Shown here in pieces: positions 24,845-35,200 of a stretch of 63,426 nucleotides of DNA; position 1 is the first letter of the stretch, and each line of letters begins with the position of its first letter. The notes under the pieces are model-generated. The model ran no database searches. It had not been told where the DNA came from and saw nothing but the letters and a program-made list of their open reading frames with translations. A program made the translations under genes and the position numbers. The DNA comes from CAZCSK01 sp964501265 (GTDB lineage: Bacteria; Actinomycetota; CADDZG01; JAHWKV01), in assembly GCA_964501265.1 (NCBI GenBank), contig CAZCSK010000009.1:1-63426 (forward strand), written 5' to 3'.

Positions 24845-26533
24845 ATGAGCGCTGCAGATACCATCTCCGCCCCACGGTTTCACGCTCGGGCACCCGGCGC
24901 CTTCCTGGGAGGCCTCTCACTGATCATCGTCATATTGATGCTGGCCGCCCTCAGTCCCGCCCAGCCCCCTCCGCCCCCCACCGCTGAGTACGCCCCCGAA
25001 GCCGTGCGATCTCTGAGGGAAGCTCCCCCCGAGCAGACGAGTCTTTCCGGGACGGGAGCGGAAGGCACGGGGGCCGGAGGAACCGGTCAGACAGCAGCAC
25101 CACCTCCCTCGGCGCCGGGCCAGACGCAGGTCGACTCCAAACGTGTCCGGCGCTGCGTCGGCAACCCACCTCGTCAGATCGAGGATCCTCAATCGCCGCC
25201 GTGCATCGCCTACTGGGAGGGGGACAACGGTGGAGCTACCTCGCCCAAGGGAGTGACCGCCAATGAGGTGCGAGTAGCCGTCCCCGCCGAGTACGGCGCC
25301 GGAGGCGGAGTCACCATTAAGCTGTTCGAGAAATTCTTCAACTCCCGGTTCATCTTCTACGACCGCAGTCTCGTCTTGGTTCAGAGTGACTGCGGATCAC
25401 CAACCCCTGGGGGCGCCAAGGACTGCGCAAAGTCTATCGACAGCAGGAACGTCTTCGCTTCGCTCTCGTATCGCGATATTGGAGGAAACGAGTACTTCTA
25501 TTACGACGAGCTGGCGCGGCGCGGTGTGGTGAGCATCAATACGAGACCGGAGACTCGTACCGACGCGCACTTCGCCGAGTTTGCGCCCTACGAGTGGGGT
25601 TACCTGCCTTCACTCGACCAGATGTCGCGGCACATCGCGGAGCTGATTTGTAAGGAGCTTGCGGCCAAACCCGCGACGCACGCCGGTCAAAGGTACACGT
25701 CCCAAACTCGAAAATTCGGTCTCGTTTCCAACTACTATACGAACGCCCCCTCACCCGACATGACCATCCTGAAGGGTTCGCTCGCAAGTTGCGGAGTCTC
25801 CATCCCTCCCGAACAGCAATTCGAGGTCCAGTACGAGCAGGAGGGGATCAGCTTCCAACAGGTCAGTGAGACTTCCGCGCAGCAGTCGGCGAACGCTATG
25901 GCCCAGATGTCCTCTCGAGACGTCACAACTGTAATCTGTATGTGCCACACCACCACCACGAAGCAGGTGGCCCCAGCTGCCGACAGCATCGGCTACCAGC
26001 CTGAATGGATCATCTCCAGCTTTCTGTATCAGGACGAGAACCTTTTCGGAGCGGGACAGCCACAGAGTCAGTGGACCCACGCGTTCGGCCTCAGCTTCTG
26101 GAATAAAGCCGTCGAAGCGCAGAACCAACCCTGGTATTGGGCGACCCAAGAAATCGATCCCAACTACGATTACGAGAAGAACCGCTTCGTCTACTTCGGT
26201 GCCCGCTACCTGTATCACCAGATCTTGCAGATGGCATCGGGCATCCAGATGGCAGGGCCTCGGCTCACCGCTCAGACATTTCAGGATGGTCTCTGGAACA
26301 CCAGATTCCCCAACCCTGACAGTCCATACTTCGCAGGAAAGGTGGGCTTTGCCAATCGCGACCACACCTTCATCGACGACGCTGCGATCATCTGGTGGGA
26401 CCCCGCGAGCCGCGACCCCTGGCTCGGAGGTCAGGGAGCTTTCTGCTACGTAAGGAAAGGGGAGCGAAACGCTCTCGGGAAGTACCCCCGGGTAGATGAA
26501 CCTTTTCCTTCACCTCCGATCTGCGCAGGCTGA
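24845..26533 (+). CDS. Membrane-anchored LivK/HAAT-type binding protein, paralogue 3
   Basis: 562 residues. Hydrophobic anchor at about 18-38, Pro-rich linker, family signature RCVGNPPRQIEDPQSPPC from 103, then EGDNGGAT. The body is a type I binding protein, with C-terminal KVGFANRDHTFIDDAAIIWW. Of the three paralogues this one is physically joined to a transporter operon (LivHM at 30030, MFS-LivF-LivG at 32282) and glycosidases, so it is the probable receptor of that importer. The signature has paired cysteines that could form disulfides outside the cell. Confidence 0.78.
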   Translation: MSAADTISAPRFHARAPGAFLGGLSLIIVILMLAALSPAQPPPPPTAEYAPEAVRSLREAPPEQTSLSGTGAEGTGAGGTGQTAAPPPSAPGQTQVDSKRVRRCVGNPPRQIEDPQSPPCIAYWEGDNGGATSPKGVTANEVRVAVPAEYGAGGGVTIKLFEKFFNSRFIFYDRSLVLVQSDCGSPTPGGAKDCAKSIDSRNVFASLSYRDIGGNEYFYYDELARRGVVSINTRPETRTDAHFAEFAPYEWGYLPSLDQMSRHIAELICKELAAKPATHAGQRYTSQTRKFGLVSNYYTNAPSPDMTILKGSLASCGVSIPPEQQFEVQYEQEGISFQQVSETSAQQSANAMAQMSSRDVTTVICMCHTTTTKQVAPAADSIGYQPEWIISSFLYQDENLFGAGQPQSQWTHAFGLSFWNKAVEAQNQPWYWATQEIDPNYDYEKNRFVYFGARYLYHQILQMASGIQMAGPRLTAQTFQDGLWNTRFPNPDSPYFAGKVGFANRDHTFIDDAAIIWWDPASRDPWLGGQGAFCYVRKGERNALGKYPRVDEPFPSPPICAG

Positions 26534-26534
26534 T

Positions 26535-28457
26535 ATGGGGAAAAGGTCCGTCGAAGTCACATCGAAGGGACTGCTGATCGACGGACGAGAGCAGATGCTT
26601 TTGTCGGGCGAGATCCACTCATGGCGCCTGGATCCCGAGCGTTGGGAAACTATTCTCGACCGGGTGGTGGAACTCGGATTCGGCTTTATTTCTACATATG
26701 TGCCCTGGTCGGTGTACGAATTGTCTGCGGGAGAGTTCGATTTCACCTCAAGCCGCGACATCGAGCGATTCCTCCGATTGGCTTCCGAACGCGGGCTGAA
26801 GGCCATTGTCCGAATCGGGCCGAATGCGGGGGCGGAGTTGCCCGACTCGGGCTGGCCTCGGCGCATCCTCGACGATCCGCGGTGCCAGGCGCGCCGCTCA
26901 AACGGACTTCCCTACTTACTCGCCACCGCTACCGGCCATTCGTTTCCCCCTTCTTATGCATCTTCGGTGGTCTTGGAAGAAATCGCAGGCTGGTACGACG
27001 AAGTAATCGGAAAACTTTCGCCCCTTCAGCACCCCGACGGACCGATCGTCGCATGTCAGGTCGATAACGAGATGAGTTTTCATTTTCAGGGACATTCATT
27101 CGCACTCGACTATCACCCCGACGCCATCGATCAGTATCGAGAGTTTCTGTCAAGACGTTACGACTTGGCGTCGCTAAACGATGCCTATGGGGGGTCGTAT
27201 AGATCATTCGACGAGGTGGAACCACCTAAAGACGCAAGCGATCTCCCAGAGTTGCGCCGAGTCGAGTGGATCGAGTGGCGAGAGGAGCACCTTCGCACGA
27301 CGATTGCGACCCTGGCCCGGATGGCGCGCGAACGCGGCATGGATCGCGTCCCGATCTTTCACAACGATTACCCTCGCACTACAACTCCCATCGATACCGG
27401 CGCGCTCGAAGTCGAGGGCGCAGTGGACTTCGCCGCAGGTGACATCTACTCCACGAAGGAAGGAGGGCGATTCGTTTGCGACTTCGCCCGGCATCTCTCC
27501 GGTTCGACCCGGCTCCCGTTCATCGTCGAATTGGGAAGCGGCTGGCTGGCGTTGCCCTGGCTTCTGCCTATGGAGGTGACGCCCCAAGACGAGAAGGTCG
27601 TGGCTTTTCAAGCGCTTTTTGGAGGAGTGCGCGCATTCAACTTCTACATGTTGGTTGAGAGAGACCGATGGTACGGAAGCCCGATCGGCGCCGACGGAGC
27701 CCTTCGTGAGCCCAGGGCGTCATTTATCCGGGATCTGATCAAACTCCTTACCGAACTCGATTGGATGTCGCTCAAGCGGCAGGTGCCGGTCCTTCTTCTC
27801 GAAAACCGAACCGAGTCACGTCGAGTCGCTGCTCGCGAGACGCTGGGCGAGATCGTTCCTTGCTTCAGCCAGGTAATGCCCATCGACTTGGCCATGACGC
27901 AGCCCGACGACGCGCAAGCAAAGGAGCTTCGCAGGTGGGAGGCGGGCCTAACGGATGTCTTGCGAAGATCCGGCATCGATTACGACCGCGCCTCTTCGTC
28001 ATCGATGCCGGATCTGGAAAAGTACGAGACCGTGCTCATCCCTACCCTCAACTCTATCGACGAGTCCGTGTGGGACCGTTTGCATGCAGCCGCTGGACGC
28101 GGAACGCAGGTAGGTGTCGGCCCTCGAGTCCCGACGTTCAACGAACGCCTGCGACCCTCCGATTTTGACCTTGGCTTGATCGTCATCCTGACCGAGCCCG
28201 AAGACGCGGAAGCGCTGATTCCGACACCGCCGTTTCACACCACGGACTCCTCCCTCGATCTGCATCTTTTTACGGGCAACGGGCGAGAGGTGCTCGCCGC
28301 GGCCAATCTCGGGGAAAGCCGCGTGGAATCAAAAGTGGTCTTCAACGGTGGCGCTCGACTGGAAGGGCGCCTGCGCTCGGAGTCCCTCGTCGGGGACGGA
28401 TCGGTCGACGTCTCCCTTGATCCGTGGGAGATCCAGATTTGGGAGGTGTCGCGTTGA
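26535..28457 (+). CDS. Glycoside hydrolase family 35 beta-galactosidase-like enzyme
   Basis: 640 residues starting 1 base after the binding-protein stop; a longer frame from 26496 is unlikely as it would overlap. LLSGEIHSWRLDPERWETIL and FISTYVPWSVYELSAGEFDF are GH35 hallmarks. The acid/base is predicted in ACQVDNEMSF (about 179) and the nucleophile in FIVELGSGW (about 332). No signal peptide, so it acts on imported oligosaccharides. It overlaps the next gene by 4 bases. Confidence 0.85.
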   Translation: MGKRSVEVTSKGLLIDGREQMLLSGEIHSWRLDPERWETILDRVVELGFGFISTYVPWSVYELSAGEFDFTSSRDIERFLRLASERGLKAIVRIGPNAGAELPDSGWPRRILDDPRCQARRSNGLPYLLATATGHSFPPSYASSVVLEEIAGWYDEVIGKLSPLQHPDGPIVACQVDNEMSFHFQGHSFALDYHPDAIDQYREFLSRRYDLASLNDAYGGSYRSFDEVEPPKDASDLPELRRVEWIEWREEHLRTTIATLARMARERGMDRVPIFHNDYPRTTTPIDTGALEVEGAVDFAAGDIYSTKEGGRFVCDFARHLSGSTRLPFIVELGSGWLALPWLLPMEVTPQDEKVVAFQALFGGVRAFNFYMLVERDRWYGSPIGADGALREPRASFIRDLIKLLTELDWMSLKRQVPVLLLENRTESRRVAARETLGEIVPCFSQVMPIDLAMTQPDDAQAKELRRWEAGLTDVLRRSGIDYDRASSSSMPDLEKYETVLIPTLNSIDESVWDRLHAAAGRGTQVGVGPRVPTFNERLRPSDFDLGLIVILTEPEDAEALIPTPPFHTTDSSLDLHLFTGNGREVLAAANLGESRVESKVVFNGGARLEGRLRSESLVGDGSVDVSLDPWEIQIWEVSR

Positions 28458-29209
28458 TCGCTCCGGACATCGCGATAGTGGGACTGGAGCCTCTAGGATT
28501 CGCCCATCTATGCGGAGTGGTATCGCGCCGCGAAAGGGCTCGAGGTTCCGAGGTCCAGGTACTTCATGAACGCGGCGACGTGCTGAGGGTCGTTCACTCC
28601 GAAAAAGGATCGATCAATGAATTCCACGAGTCGTTCGACGAGCCGAGTCGGCGTGCGACGGAGATCCTCCAGTCGTCCGAAGTCGCCCGGGTTGTGATGC
28701 TTGACCGAGAGGGCCTCGGTGATCTGAGCGCGCGCTTGGTCGAACTCGCAAAGGCATCGGCAACGCAGACCGAGCTGTTGTGGAAGAGTTCCGAAGTCTT
28801 TTGGAGTCATCCCGCGATCGCAACCGCACCCGATCGGCCTCGCTCATTGTGGAACGAGATCTCGAAACGACTTTCCTCGCTGGGAGATGACTTCTGGGTC
28901 CTGCTCGCGGCTTGGCGGAGCGACTCTCTCTTCCTCACCCTTGCAGCCCACCTCGAGAACGGAAACATCACGACACTCACCTCAGTGGACGGTCTCGGAG
29001 GGCCGCGCCCCTCGAGAGGCGACGCCCCAGAACTTCTGGAATGGGCGGAAACTCTCGGCAACCTTCCGATTGTTCTGTTCTGCGACCTCGGCGACCTGGA
29101 CTCGGTATTGATGGCCGCCGACGTGACACTTGCTCTCGCGACACTGGTAGATGAGGGCCGGACCATTGAAGAGAAAGGGATTCGCGAATTATGCGCCCAA
29201 CCAGCCTGA
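28454..29209 (+). CDS. Protein of unknown function between GH35 and PhyH genes
   Basis: 251 residues from a TTG inside the preceding stop (TTGA overlap) with SD GGGAGG 7 bases upstream. A frame extension to 28424 is less likely. It begins with a beta-strand/Gly pattern (PDIAIVGLEPLGFAHLCGVV), with acidic and helical middle and a C-terminal PIVLFCDLGDLDSVLMAADV. This looks like an alpha/beta fold, perhaps a degenerate dehydrogenase or Rossmann-like protein. I recognise no family. Tight coupling on both sides implies a function with the glycosidase or the dioxygenase. Confidence 0.7.
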   Translation: MIAPDIAIVGLEPLGFAHLCGVVSRRERARGSEVQVLHERGDVLRVVHSEKGSINEFHESFDEPSRRATEILQSSEVARVVMLDREGLGDLSARLVELAKASATQTELLWKSSEVFWSHPAIATAPDRPRSLWNEISKRLSSLGDDFWVLLAAWRSDSLFLTLAAHLENGNITTLTSVDGLGGPRPSRGDAPELLEWAETLGNLPIVLFCDLGDLDSVLMAADVTLALATLVDEGRTIEEKGIRELCAQPA

Positions 29210-30033
29210 CCTCCCGACAACTCGAGGCCTACCAGCGCGACGGTTTCGTCTTGCTGCCGGCATCGTTTGACGAAGCCGAGGTCGCCGAGTGGCACCGAGA
29301 GGCCGATCGGCTCGTCGAACTGACGATCAATGCCTCTCTCGCGCTTGGAGAAGTCAGCCCCCGCCTCGATCTACAGCGGCGAGGGGACGACGTGATACTG
29401 CGAAAAATCCAGCCGGTGAACGACATCTCCGAGCTGTTCACTCGCGTCTCTAACGACGAACGTATCCTTCAGCCGATGCGCGACATACTCGGAGCCGATC
29501 CTGTGCTCATGGAGGAGAAGCTCAACTACAAGCAGATCCTGGAAGGTCCGCTCGATCTCGAAGCGGGCACCGACGGGGATTCGTTCCCATTCCACACCGA
29601 CCTCCACTACTTCTACCTGGACGGATATCCGAGGGAGACAATCTCCTCAGCCCTGTCCATCGACGAGACAACCAGCGACAATGGCCCGATGCGCTTGCTG
29701 CCGGGATCGCATCTAGAGGACTGGCCGCTCAAGGGCGGATGGCCGCCAGTCCTCGAGGAGGAAGCCATTCCCAAAGATCAATTGATTGACATAACCGGCC
29801 CCCCTGGAAGCCTTCTGATCTTCCACTCGGCGCTTGTGCATGCTTCGAGCGAGAACCGCACCCGCGGGGCCCGCCGGATCATGATCTACAGCCACTACCC
29901 GTCGACGCACGAGGTCGAGCCGGACAAGCGAAACCGTCACTTGCGCGAGGCGGGCCATGCTCACGAGGAACGCGCGCGCCAGCTCTTCCAGAACACAAAC
30001 TCCAGGCCGGGATTTAAGTTGCGGAACTCGTGA
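29191..30033 (+). CDS. Phytanoyl-CoA dioxygenase (PhyH)-family Fe(II)/2-oxoglutarate enzyme
   Basis: 280 residues. The iron motif HTDLHYF (HxD) is near 134-136, the distal His is in HSALVHASSENRTRGARR with the Arg expected to hold 2-oxoglutarate, and RLLPGSH is typical of the family. These bacterial enzymes hydroxylate diverse small molecules or cleave ethers. It overlaps its upstream gene by 19 bases and the permease gene by 4. In an operon with glycosidases it may modify the aglycone or an imported glycoside; this is inference. Confidence 0.85.
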   Translation: MRPTSLTSRQLEAYQRDGFVLLPASFDEAEVAEWHREADRLVELTINASLALGEVSPRLDLQRRGDDVILRKIQPVNDISELFTRVSNDERILQPMRDILGADPVLMEEKLNYKQILEGPLDLEAGTDGDSFPFHTDLHYFYLDGYPRETISSALSIDETTSDNGPMRLLPGSHLEDWPLKGGWPPVLEEEAIPKDQLIDITGPPGSLLIFHSALVHASSENRTRGARRIMIYSHYPSTHEVEPDKRNRHLREAGHAHEERARQLFQNTNSRPGFKLRNS

Positions 30034-32285
30034 ACGAGAAGAGGTCCTTCCGCGATCTCCGCCGCCATCCGCTCGCGGCCTCGGTGGTGATCGTGACGGC
30101 GCTGTTGCTCTCCGTCCTGCTCTTCCCGCGAGGGATGCCCTTCGGCCTGTACCTCACCGGCACGATCTACGGTGCAACCTTGGCGCTTGCCGTTGTTGGT
30201 GTGCTTCTCGTCTACCGGAGCAACCGAATAATCAACTTTGCTCACGTACAGATGGGGGCAGCCGGCGCTGTTCTCTTCTACGAACTGGTCGCGCATAGAT
30301 CCCTGATTCGGGGAGCCGCGGCCTTCTGCACAGGATGCTTGCCGAAAGACCCCCGGCTGGCTCCGGCTTGGCTTCAATGGACGAACTTCCTTCTCGCTCT
30401 TGCGGCCGGTCTTTTGGTTTCCCTGATCCTGGGACTCGCCTTGTACCTGCTGGTGATTCGTCGCTTCCGCAACTCCCCGCCACTGGTGCCGACGGTCGCG
30501 ACTCTTGGCGTGGCGGCAGTCCTCAGTTATGGGACGGGACAGCTTCCAAGAATCTTCGGAGACAAGGAGGGAATCTCCGGTATTGCCCGTCCTCCGCTAG
30601 ACATAGCTCTTCGTCTCTTCTCCCGCCGTGAGTTCGTCCTCCACATCGGCGAGCTTCTTGCGCTGGCTGTGATCCCGTTGGTACTGATCGGACTTGCTCT
30701 GTTTCTTCGAAAATCAAAGGCCGGTGTCGCGGTGCGCGCAACGGCGGAAAATGCCGACCGCGCTGCTACCCTCGGCATGAACGCGACCGTCACCGGCGCG
30801 ATCGTCTGGACGATCTCCGGTGGGATCGCCGGTATCGGCGGGATTCTCGCGGTAATGACGACCGGTGTCACCGGGGTCGGCGGAGGAAGCCCTCAATTGC
30901 TGCTTCGCATCCTGAGTGCTGCCGTTCTGGCAGGGATGACGAGCTTTCCAATGGCGGTGTTTTCGGGGGTCGGGATCGCAGTTTTCGATCAGGGTTTTCT
31001 TTGGTCGTTCGGCAATGGGATCTTGGTCGATGCAGTTCTTCTGATCGCGATCGTCACCGCCCTTTTGATCCGGCGCACCGGAACCAGTGCGCGCATCGAC
31101 CCTGAAGCCACATCCTGGCGCGCGGCCCAGGAGGTACGCCCCATCCCTAAAGAGCTCCGCGGGCTCCCGGTCGTTGCGCGCTGGATACGCGCTGGTTCCG
31201 CCATCGTGAGTCTGGCATTGCTCGCTTTCCCCTGGGTGATGTCCCCGAGCGATACGAGCGTTGGGTCGGTGATGCTGATATTTGGGATCGTCGGTCTCTC
31301 TTTGCTGATTCTCACCGGGTGGGCCGGGCAGATCAGTCTCGGCCAGTTCGCTTTTGCCGCGGTGGGCGGGTTTGTGGTGGCTGTGCTCGCAGGCCGCTTT
31401 GGATGGCCGATTTTGGTTTCGGTTCCGATTGCCGCGGTCGCTGGGGGTTTGGTGGCGGTATTGATCGGACTGCCCGCGCTTCGCATTCGTGGTCTATACC
31501 TCGCGGTAACCACTTTGGGGTTCGCGGTCGTGGTCACGAATGTACTGCTGAGTGAGCGTTACGGTGGCGCCCTTCTGCCGAGCGTTCTCGATCGTCCGGT
31601 CCTGCTCGGCCTCGACACCAACGATGAACGGGTCTTCTACTACCTGACGCTCTTGATCCTCGCTGGATGCGTCATCGCGGTCGTCGGCATGCGCCGAAGC
31701 CGCACCGGTCGTGCCCTGATCGCTTGCCGAGACAACGACCGCGCTGCTCAGTCGTTTGGAATCGGAATCGTCCGCGCCCGCCTCGAGGCTTTCGCCGTCT
31801 CGGGCTTCCTGGCCTCCCTTGCGGGAGCGCTCTACGCCTACCATCAACAGGGCGTCCACGTTGGGAACTACTCGCCCAATGCAAGCCTTACCATGTTCTT
31901 GATGGCGGTGATAGGCGGCCTGGGTTCGGTGGCGGGGCCGTTGCTGGGGGCCCTTTTCGTGGGAGGGCTCACGATCTTTCTTGGTGAGGGAGTGAATGTT
32001 GCTACCGCCGCCGTCGCACTCCTTCTATTGATGTTTGTGCCGGGAGGAGTCAGTAACGTCATCTACTCGGCGCGGGATGGGATTCTCCGCCGAGTTGCCG
32101 ACCGGTATCGCATTTCAGTTCCGAGTCTAGCCGGCGCCCGAAGACCCGGCGATGCCGACGGCCATCGCATCTCTATCGCGCCAAAGCTCCTTCCGACGGG
32201 GGCCACCGCTTTCGTTCCGACGAGATACCGGCTAGGCCTCCACCGCCCCCGGGTTGAAATCTCCCCTGCAAGGCAGGACCGATGA
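30030..32285 (+). CDS. Fused Liv-type ABC permease, LivH-LivM
   Basis: 751 residues from a GTG overlapping the PhyH stop. Residues 20-345 are LivH-like (LLVYRSNRIINFAHVQMGAAG, VRATAENADRAATLGMNA), 385-700 LivM-like (WAGQISLGQFAFAAVGGF, RIRGLYLAVTTLGFAVVV, RDNDRAAQSFGI), so both half-channels are on one chain. A basic 50-residue tail follows. Both permeases of the HAAT family are thus fused in a 1:1 ratio. Partner ATPases are on the next, overlapping gene. Cargo unknown; the neighbourhood points to carbohydrate-derived compounds. Confidence 0.88.
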   Translation: MNEKRSFRDLRRHPLAASVVIVTALLLSVLLFPRGMPFGLYLTGTIYGATLALAVVGVLLVYRSNRIINFAHVQMGAAGAVLFYELVAHRSLIRGAAAFCTGCLPKDPRLAPAWLQWTNFLLALAAGLLVSLILGLALYLLVIRRFRNSPPLVPTVATLGVAAVLSYGTGQLPRIFGDKEGISGIARPPLDIALRLFSRREFVLHIGELLALAVIPLVLIGLALFLRKSKAGVAVRATAENADRAATLGMNATVTGAIVWTISGGIAGIGGILAVMTTGVTGVGGGSPQLLLRILSAAVLAGMTSFPMAVFSGVGIAVFDQGFLWSFGNGILVDAVLLIAIVTALLIRRTGTSARIDPEATSWRAAQEVRPIPKELRGLPVVARWIRAGSAIVSLALLAFPWVMSPSDTSVGSVMLIFGIVGLSLLILTGWAGQISLGQFAFAAVGGFVVAVLAGRFGWPILVSVPIAAVAGGLVAVLIGLPALRIRGLYLAVTTLGFAVVVTNVLLSERYGGALLPSVLDRPVLLGLDTNDERVFYYLTLLILAGCVIAVVGMRRSRTGRALIACRDNDRAAQSFGIGIVRARLEAFAVSGFLASLAGALYAYHQQGVHVGNYSPNASLTMFLMAVIGGLGSVAGPLLGALFVGGLTIFLGEGVNVATAAVALLLLMFVPGGVSNVIYSARDGILRRVADRYRISVPSLAGARRPGDADGHRISIAPKLLPTGATAFVPTRYRLGLHRPRVEISPARQDR

Positions 32286-35200
32286 GCCCACGGGACGACG
32301 ACGAGTCTGTGGAGCCCAACGGCGCGCCTGTAGACGGGACGGCTAACGGCCACGCGCTTCGCGAGGAACTCTGGCGAGCCGCCCATGAGGAGCGGGGAGT
32401 GGCATCGGCATTCGTGGCCGAACCCTTTGCCCGCAGGCGCATGGCGCCATCCGAACGCGAAGTCGAGCTGGGGACGGACTTTTCCAAAGAAGAGATCGAC
32501 TTTTCCGACGATGTCGCGGTGCGCGAGGAGCCCCGACCCACTCGGAAACCGTGGGTCGAGCGCCTCCGGGATTTCTTGCGCGAGTACCGTCCATCCCGAG
32601 TTACGGGAGGGCTCAATGCGTTTCCTCTCCTCCTAATTGGAGGAGTGAGCTTCGTCGAAGCTGTACATGCCTCGGGGCTCGGGATCCTCATCTTCTTCAT
32701 GAAGCGCGAACTCGGCTTCAGCCTTGCCTTCCTGGTCTCGCTCAGCGGAATCGTGGGTGTCATTCAGACCATACTTGCTCCGCTGGTCGGGTTCCTAGCG
32801 GACAGACTCAATCGAACCCGCATGGCGTTTGTAGGCGCGACCGGATTCGGGCTGGCTTCTTTCCTCACCGGCTTCGCGTCGAGCCCATTCCAACTCGGCA
32901 TGCTCAGAGCCTTCGGAGGGATCGTCGGCTCGGCAAACCTTCCGACCCATCAGCCGCTTCTTGCGGACTATTACCCTCCCGAATCGCGAGGGCGAGTCTT
33001 TGCCTTCGGCCCCCTCTTGGGTTTGATGGGGGGAACCATCGGGCCATTGATCGGCGGAGGGATCGCTCAGTTATGGGGATGGCGAACCGCGTTTTACATC
33101 CTCGGAGCCCTGGGAACGCTAGCAGGCGGAGCTTTCCTTTTCCTGAAAGAACCAGTTAGGGGCCGGCTCGACCGCCTCTCCGCCGGCGCCGACGAGGAGA
33201 CCGCCAGCATTGCCCCCCCACCCCCGCCCGGGATCGTTGAGTCATGGCGAGCATGCGCCAGCATCGTCACTGTACGACGCTTGTGGTACGCCGAACCGTT
33301 TCTAGCGATCGGCGGGATTGGACTGTTCATCATCCTTATCGCCTATCAGATCCAACGTTTCGATCTCCAGCCCGCCCAAATCGGCTTGTTTGCTGCCCTC
33401 AACACCGCGATGGGTTTCATTGGGCTCCTAATCGGCGGGCCGCTCGTCGACCGGCTTCTCGCCTACAAGCCGGGGCGCGTCATGTCGGGTGTGGGGGTCC
33501 TTCTGATAGTGGACGTTTTCGTTTTTGTCGCTCTATCGTTTGTCCCGTTTCTGCCACTGGTGCTGGTGCTCTCCCTGAGTCTGCCCCTCATCAACTCGGT
33601 TCTCCAGCCAGCGCGAACCACTCTGATGTCGATGGTGATCCCGGCTCGGATTCGCGCCTTTGGGTTGCAGTCGAAGGCGCCCTGGACCCTAATCGGAAAT
33701 GGCTTCTTGCTATTTGGTGGAAACCTCATAAGCGGTCGAAGTCTTCAGGCCGGGCTGCTGATGTTCGTTCCAATCTTCTTAGTGGGGGCGATCCTTCATT
33801 TCGCAGCGGCCGCTGGAGTAGAGCGCGACATCCGCGCCGCCCGCGCCGCCACAGTTGCCGACACCGCGACCCGTGAGTCGAGAGCGACGGGCCGATCCAA
33901 GCTTCTGGTCTGCAGGGACGTCGACGTTCATTACGACGGAGTGCAGATCCTTTTCGGGGTCGACTTCGATGTCGAAGACGGAGAGATCGTCGCCCTGCTC
34001 GGGACCAACGGGGCCGGCAAGTCCACACTGCTTCGAGCCGTGTCTGGGCTGACCGAGGCCTCGAATGGCGCGATCTTCCTCGATGGACGCGATATCACTC
34101 ACGTTCCTCCCTATGAGATCGCCGCGCGCCGCGTGATTCAAATGCCCGGGGGCAGAGGTGTCTTTCCGACTCTTACAGTGGAAGACAACCTCCGCGCCGC
34201 AACCTGGCTTTCCGAAGAAGAACCGGAGGCGCTCGAGCCGCTGATAAAGCGCGTGACCGAGGAATTCTTCCCGGTACTGCGGGAACGTTTAAGCCAGCCC
34301 GCGGGCACCCTCTCCGGCGGAGAGCAACAGATGCTCGCCCTCGGCCAAGCCTTTCTAATGCGTCCGCGTCTTCTCATGATCGACGAGCTATCGCTGGGGC
34401 TCGCGCCTGCGGTCGTACAGCAACTGCTGAAAATTTTGCGGGAGATCCGCGAGGCCGGAAGTACGATCATCCTCGTCGAGCAGTCGGTGAATCTCGCGCT
34501 TACCATCGCCGACCGCGCCGTGTTCATGGAGAAAGGCGAGGTTCGGTTCTCTGGCCCGACCGCCGAGTTGCTTCAGCGGCCAGACATCCTTCGTTCGGTC
34601 TTCCTTCGATCGGGAAGAAGCCAGCTCAGCGCAGCGCAACCCACCCGCCGCGAGCAGGAGGGATCGGAAGTACGAAGCATCGCGTTGTCCGCGCGCGATA
34701 TTGCAATCAGTTTCGGCGGTATCGCGGCTCTGCGCGGAGTCTCGATCGAGGTAGCGTCGGGAGAAATCCTCGGGATCATAGGCCCCAACGGAGCCGGCAA
34801 GACCACATTGTTCGACGTGATCTCTGGTTTCGTCGCGCCAGACGAAGGAGCGGTCGTTTTGGGGGCCCGCGATGTGACCTCATTACCGGTAGACCAAAGG
34901 GCGCGCCTCGGGCTCGGCCGATCATTTCAGGATGCACGGCTCTTTCCCTCGATGACCGTGATCGACAACATCCTCGTGGCGATGGAGCGCCACTTGGAAG
35001 TTCGCAATGCCCCTTCCGCCGCGTTCTGGTTGCCGAAGGTCCGCCGATCAGAGCGCCGCGCTCTGCGCCGTGTTGGGGCAGTGTTGGAGTTGCTGGGTTT
35101 GGAAGATTTCAGCGAGAAACTCGTGATGGAGCTTTCGACTGGAACTCGAAGGCTCGTGGATCTTGCATGCATGATGGCTGAAGATCCTGAGGTCCTTCTT

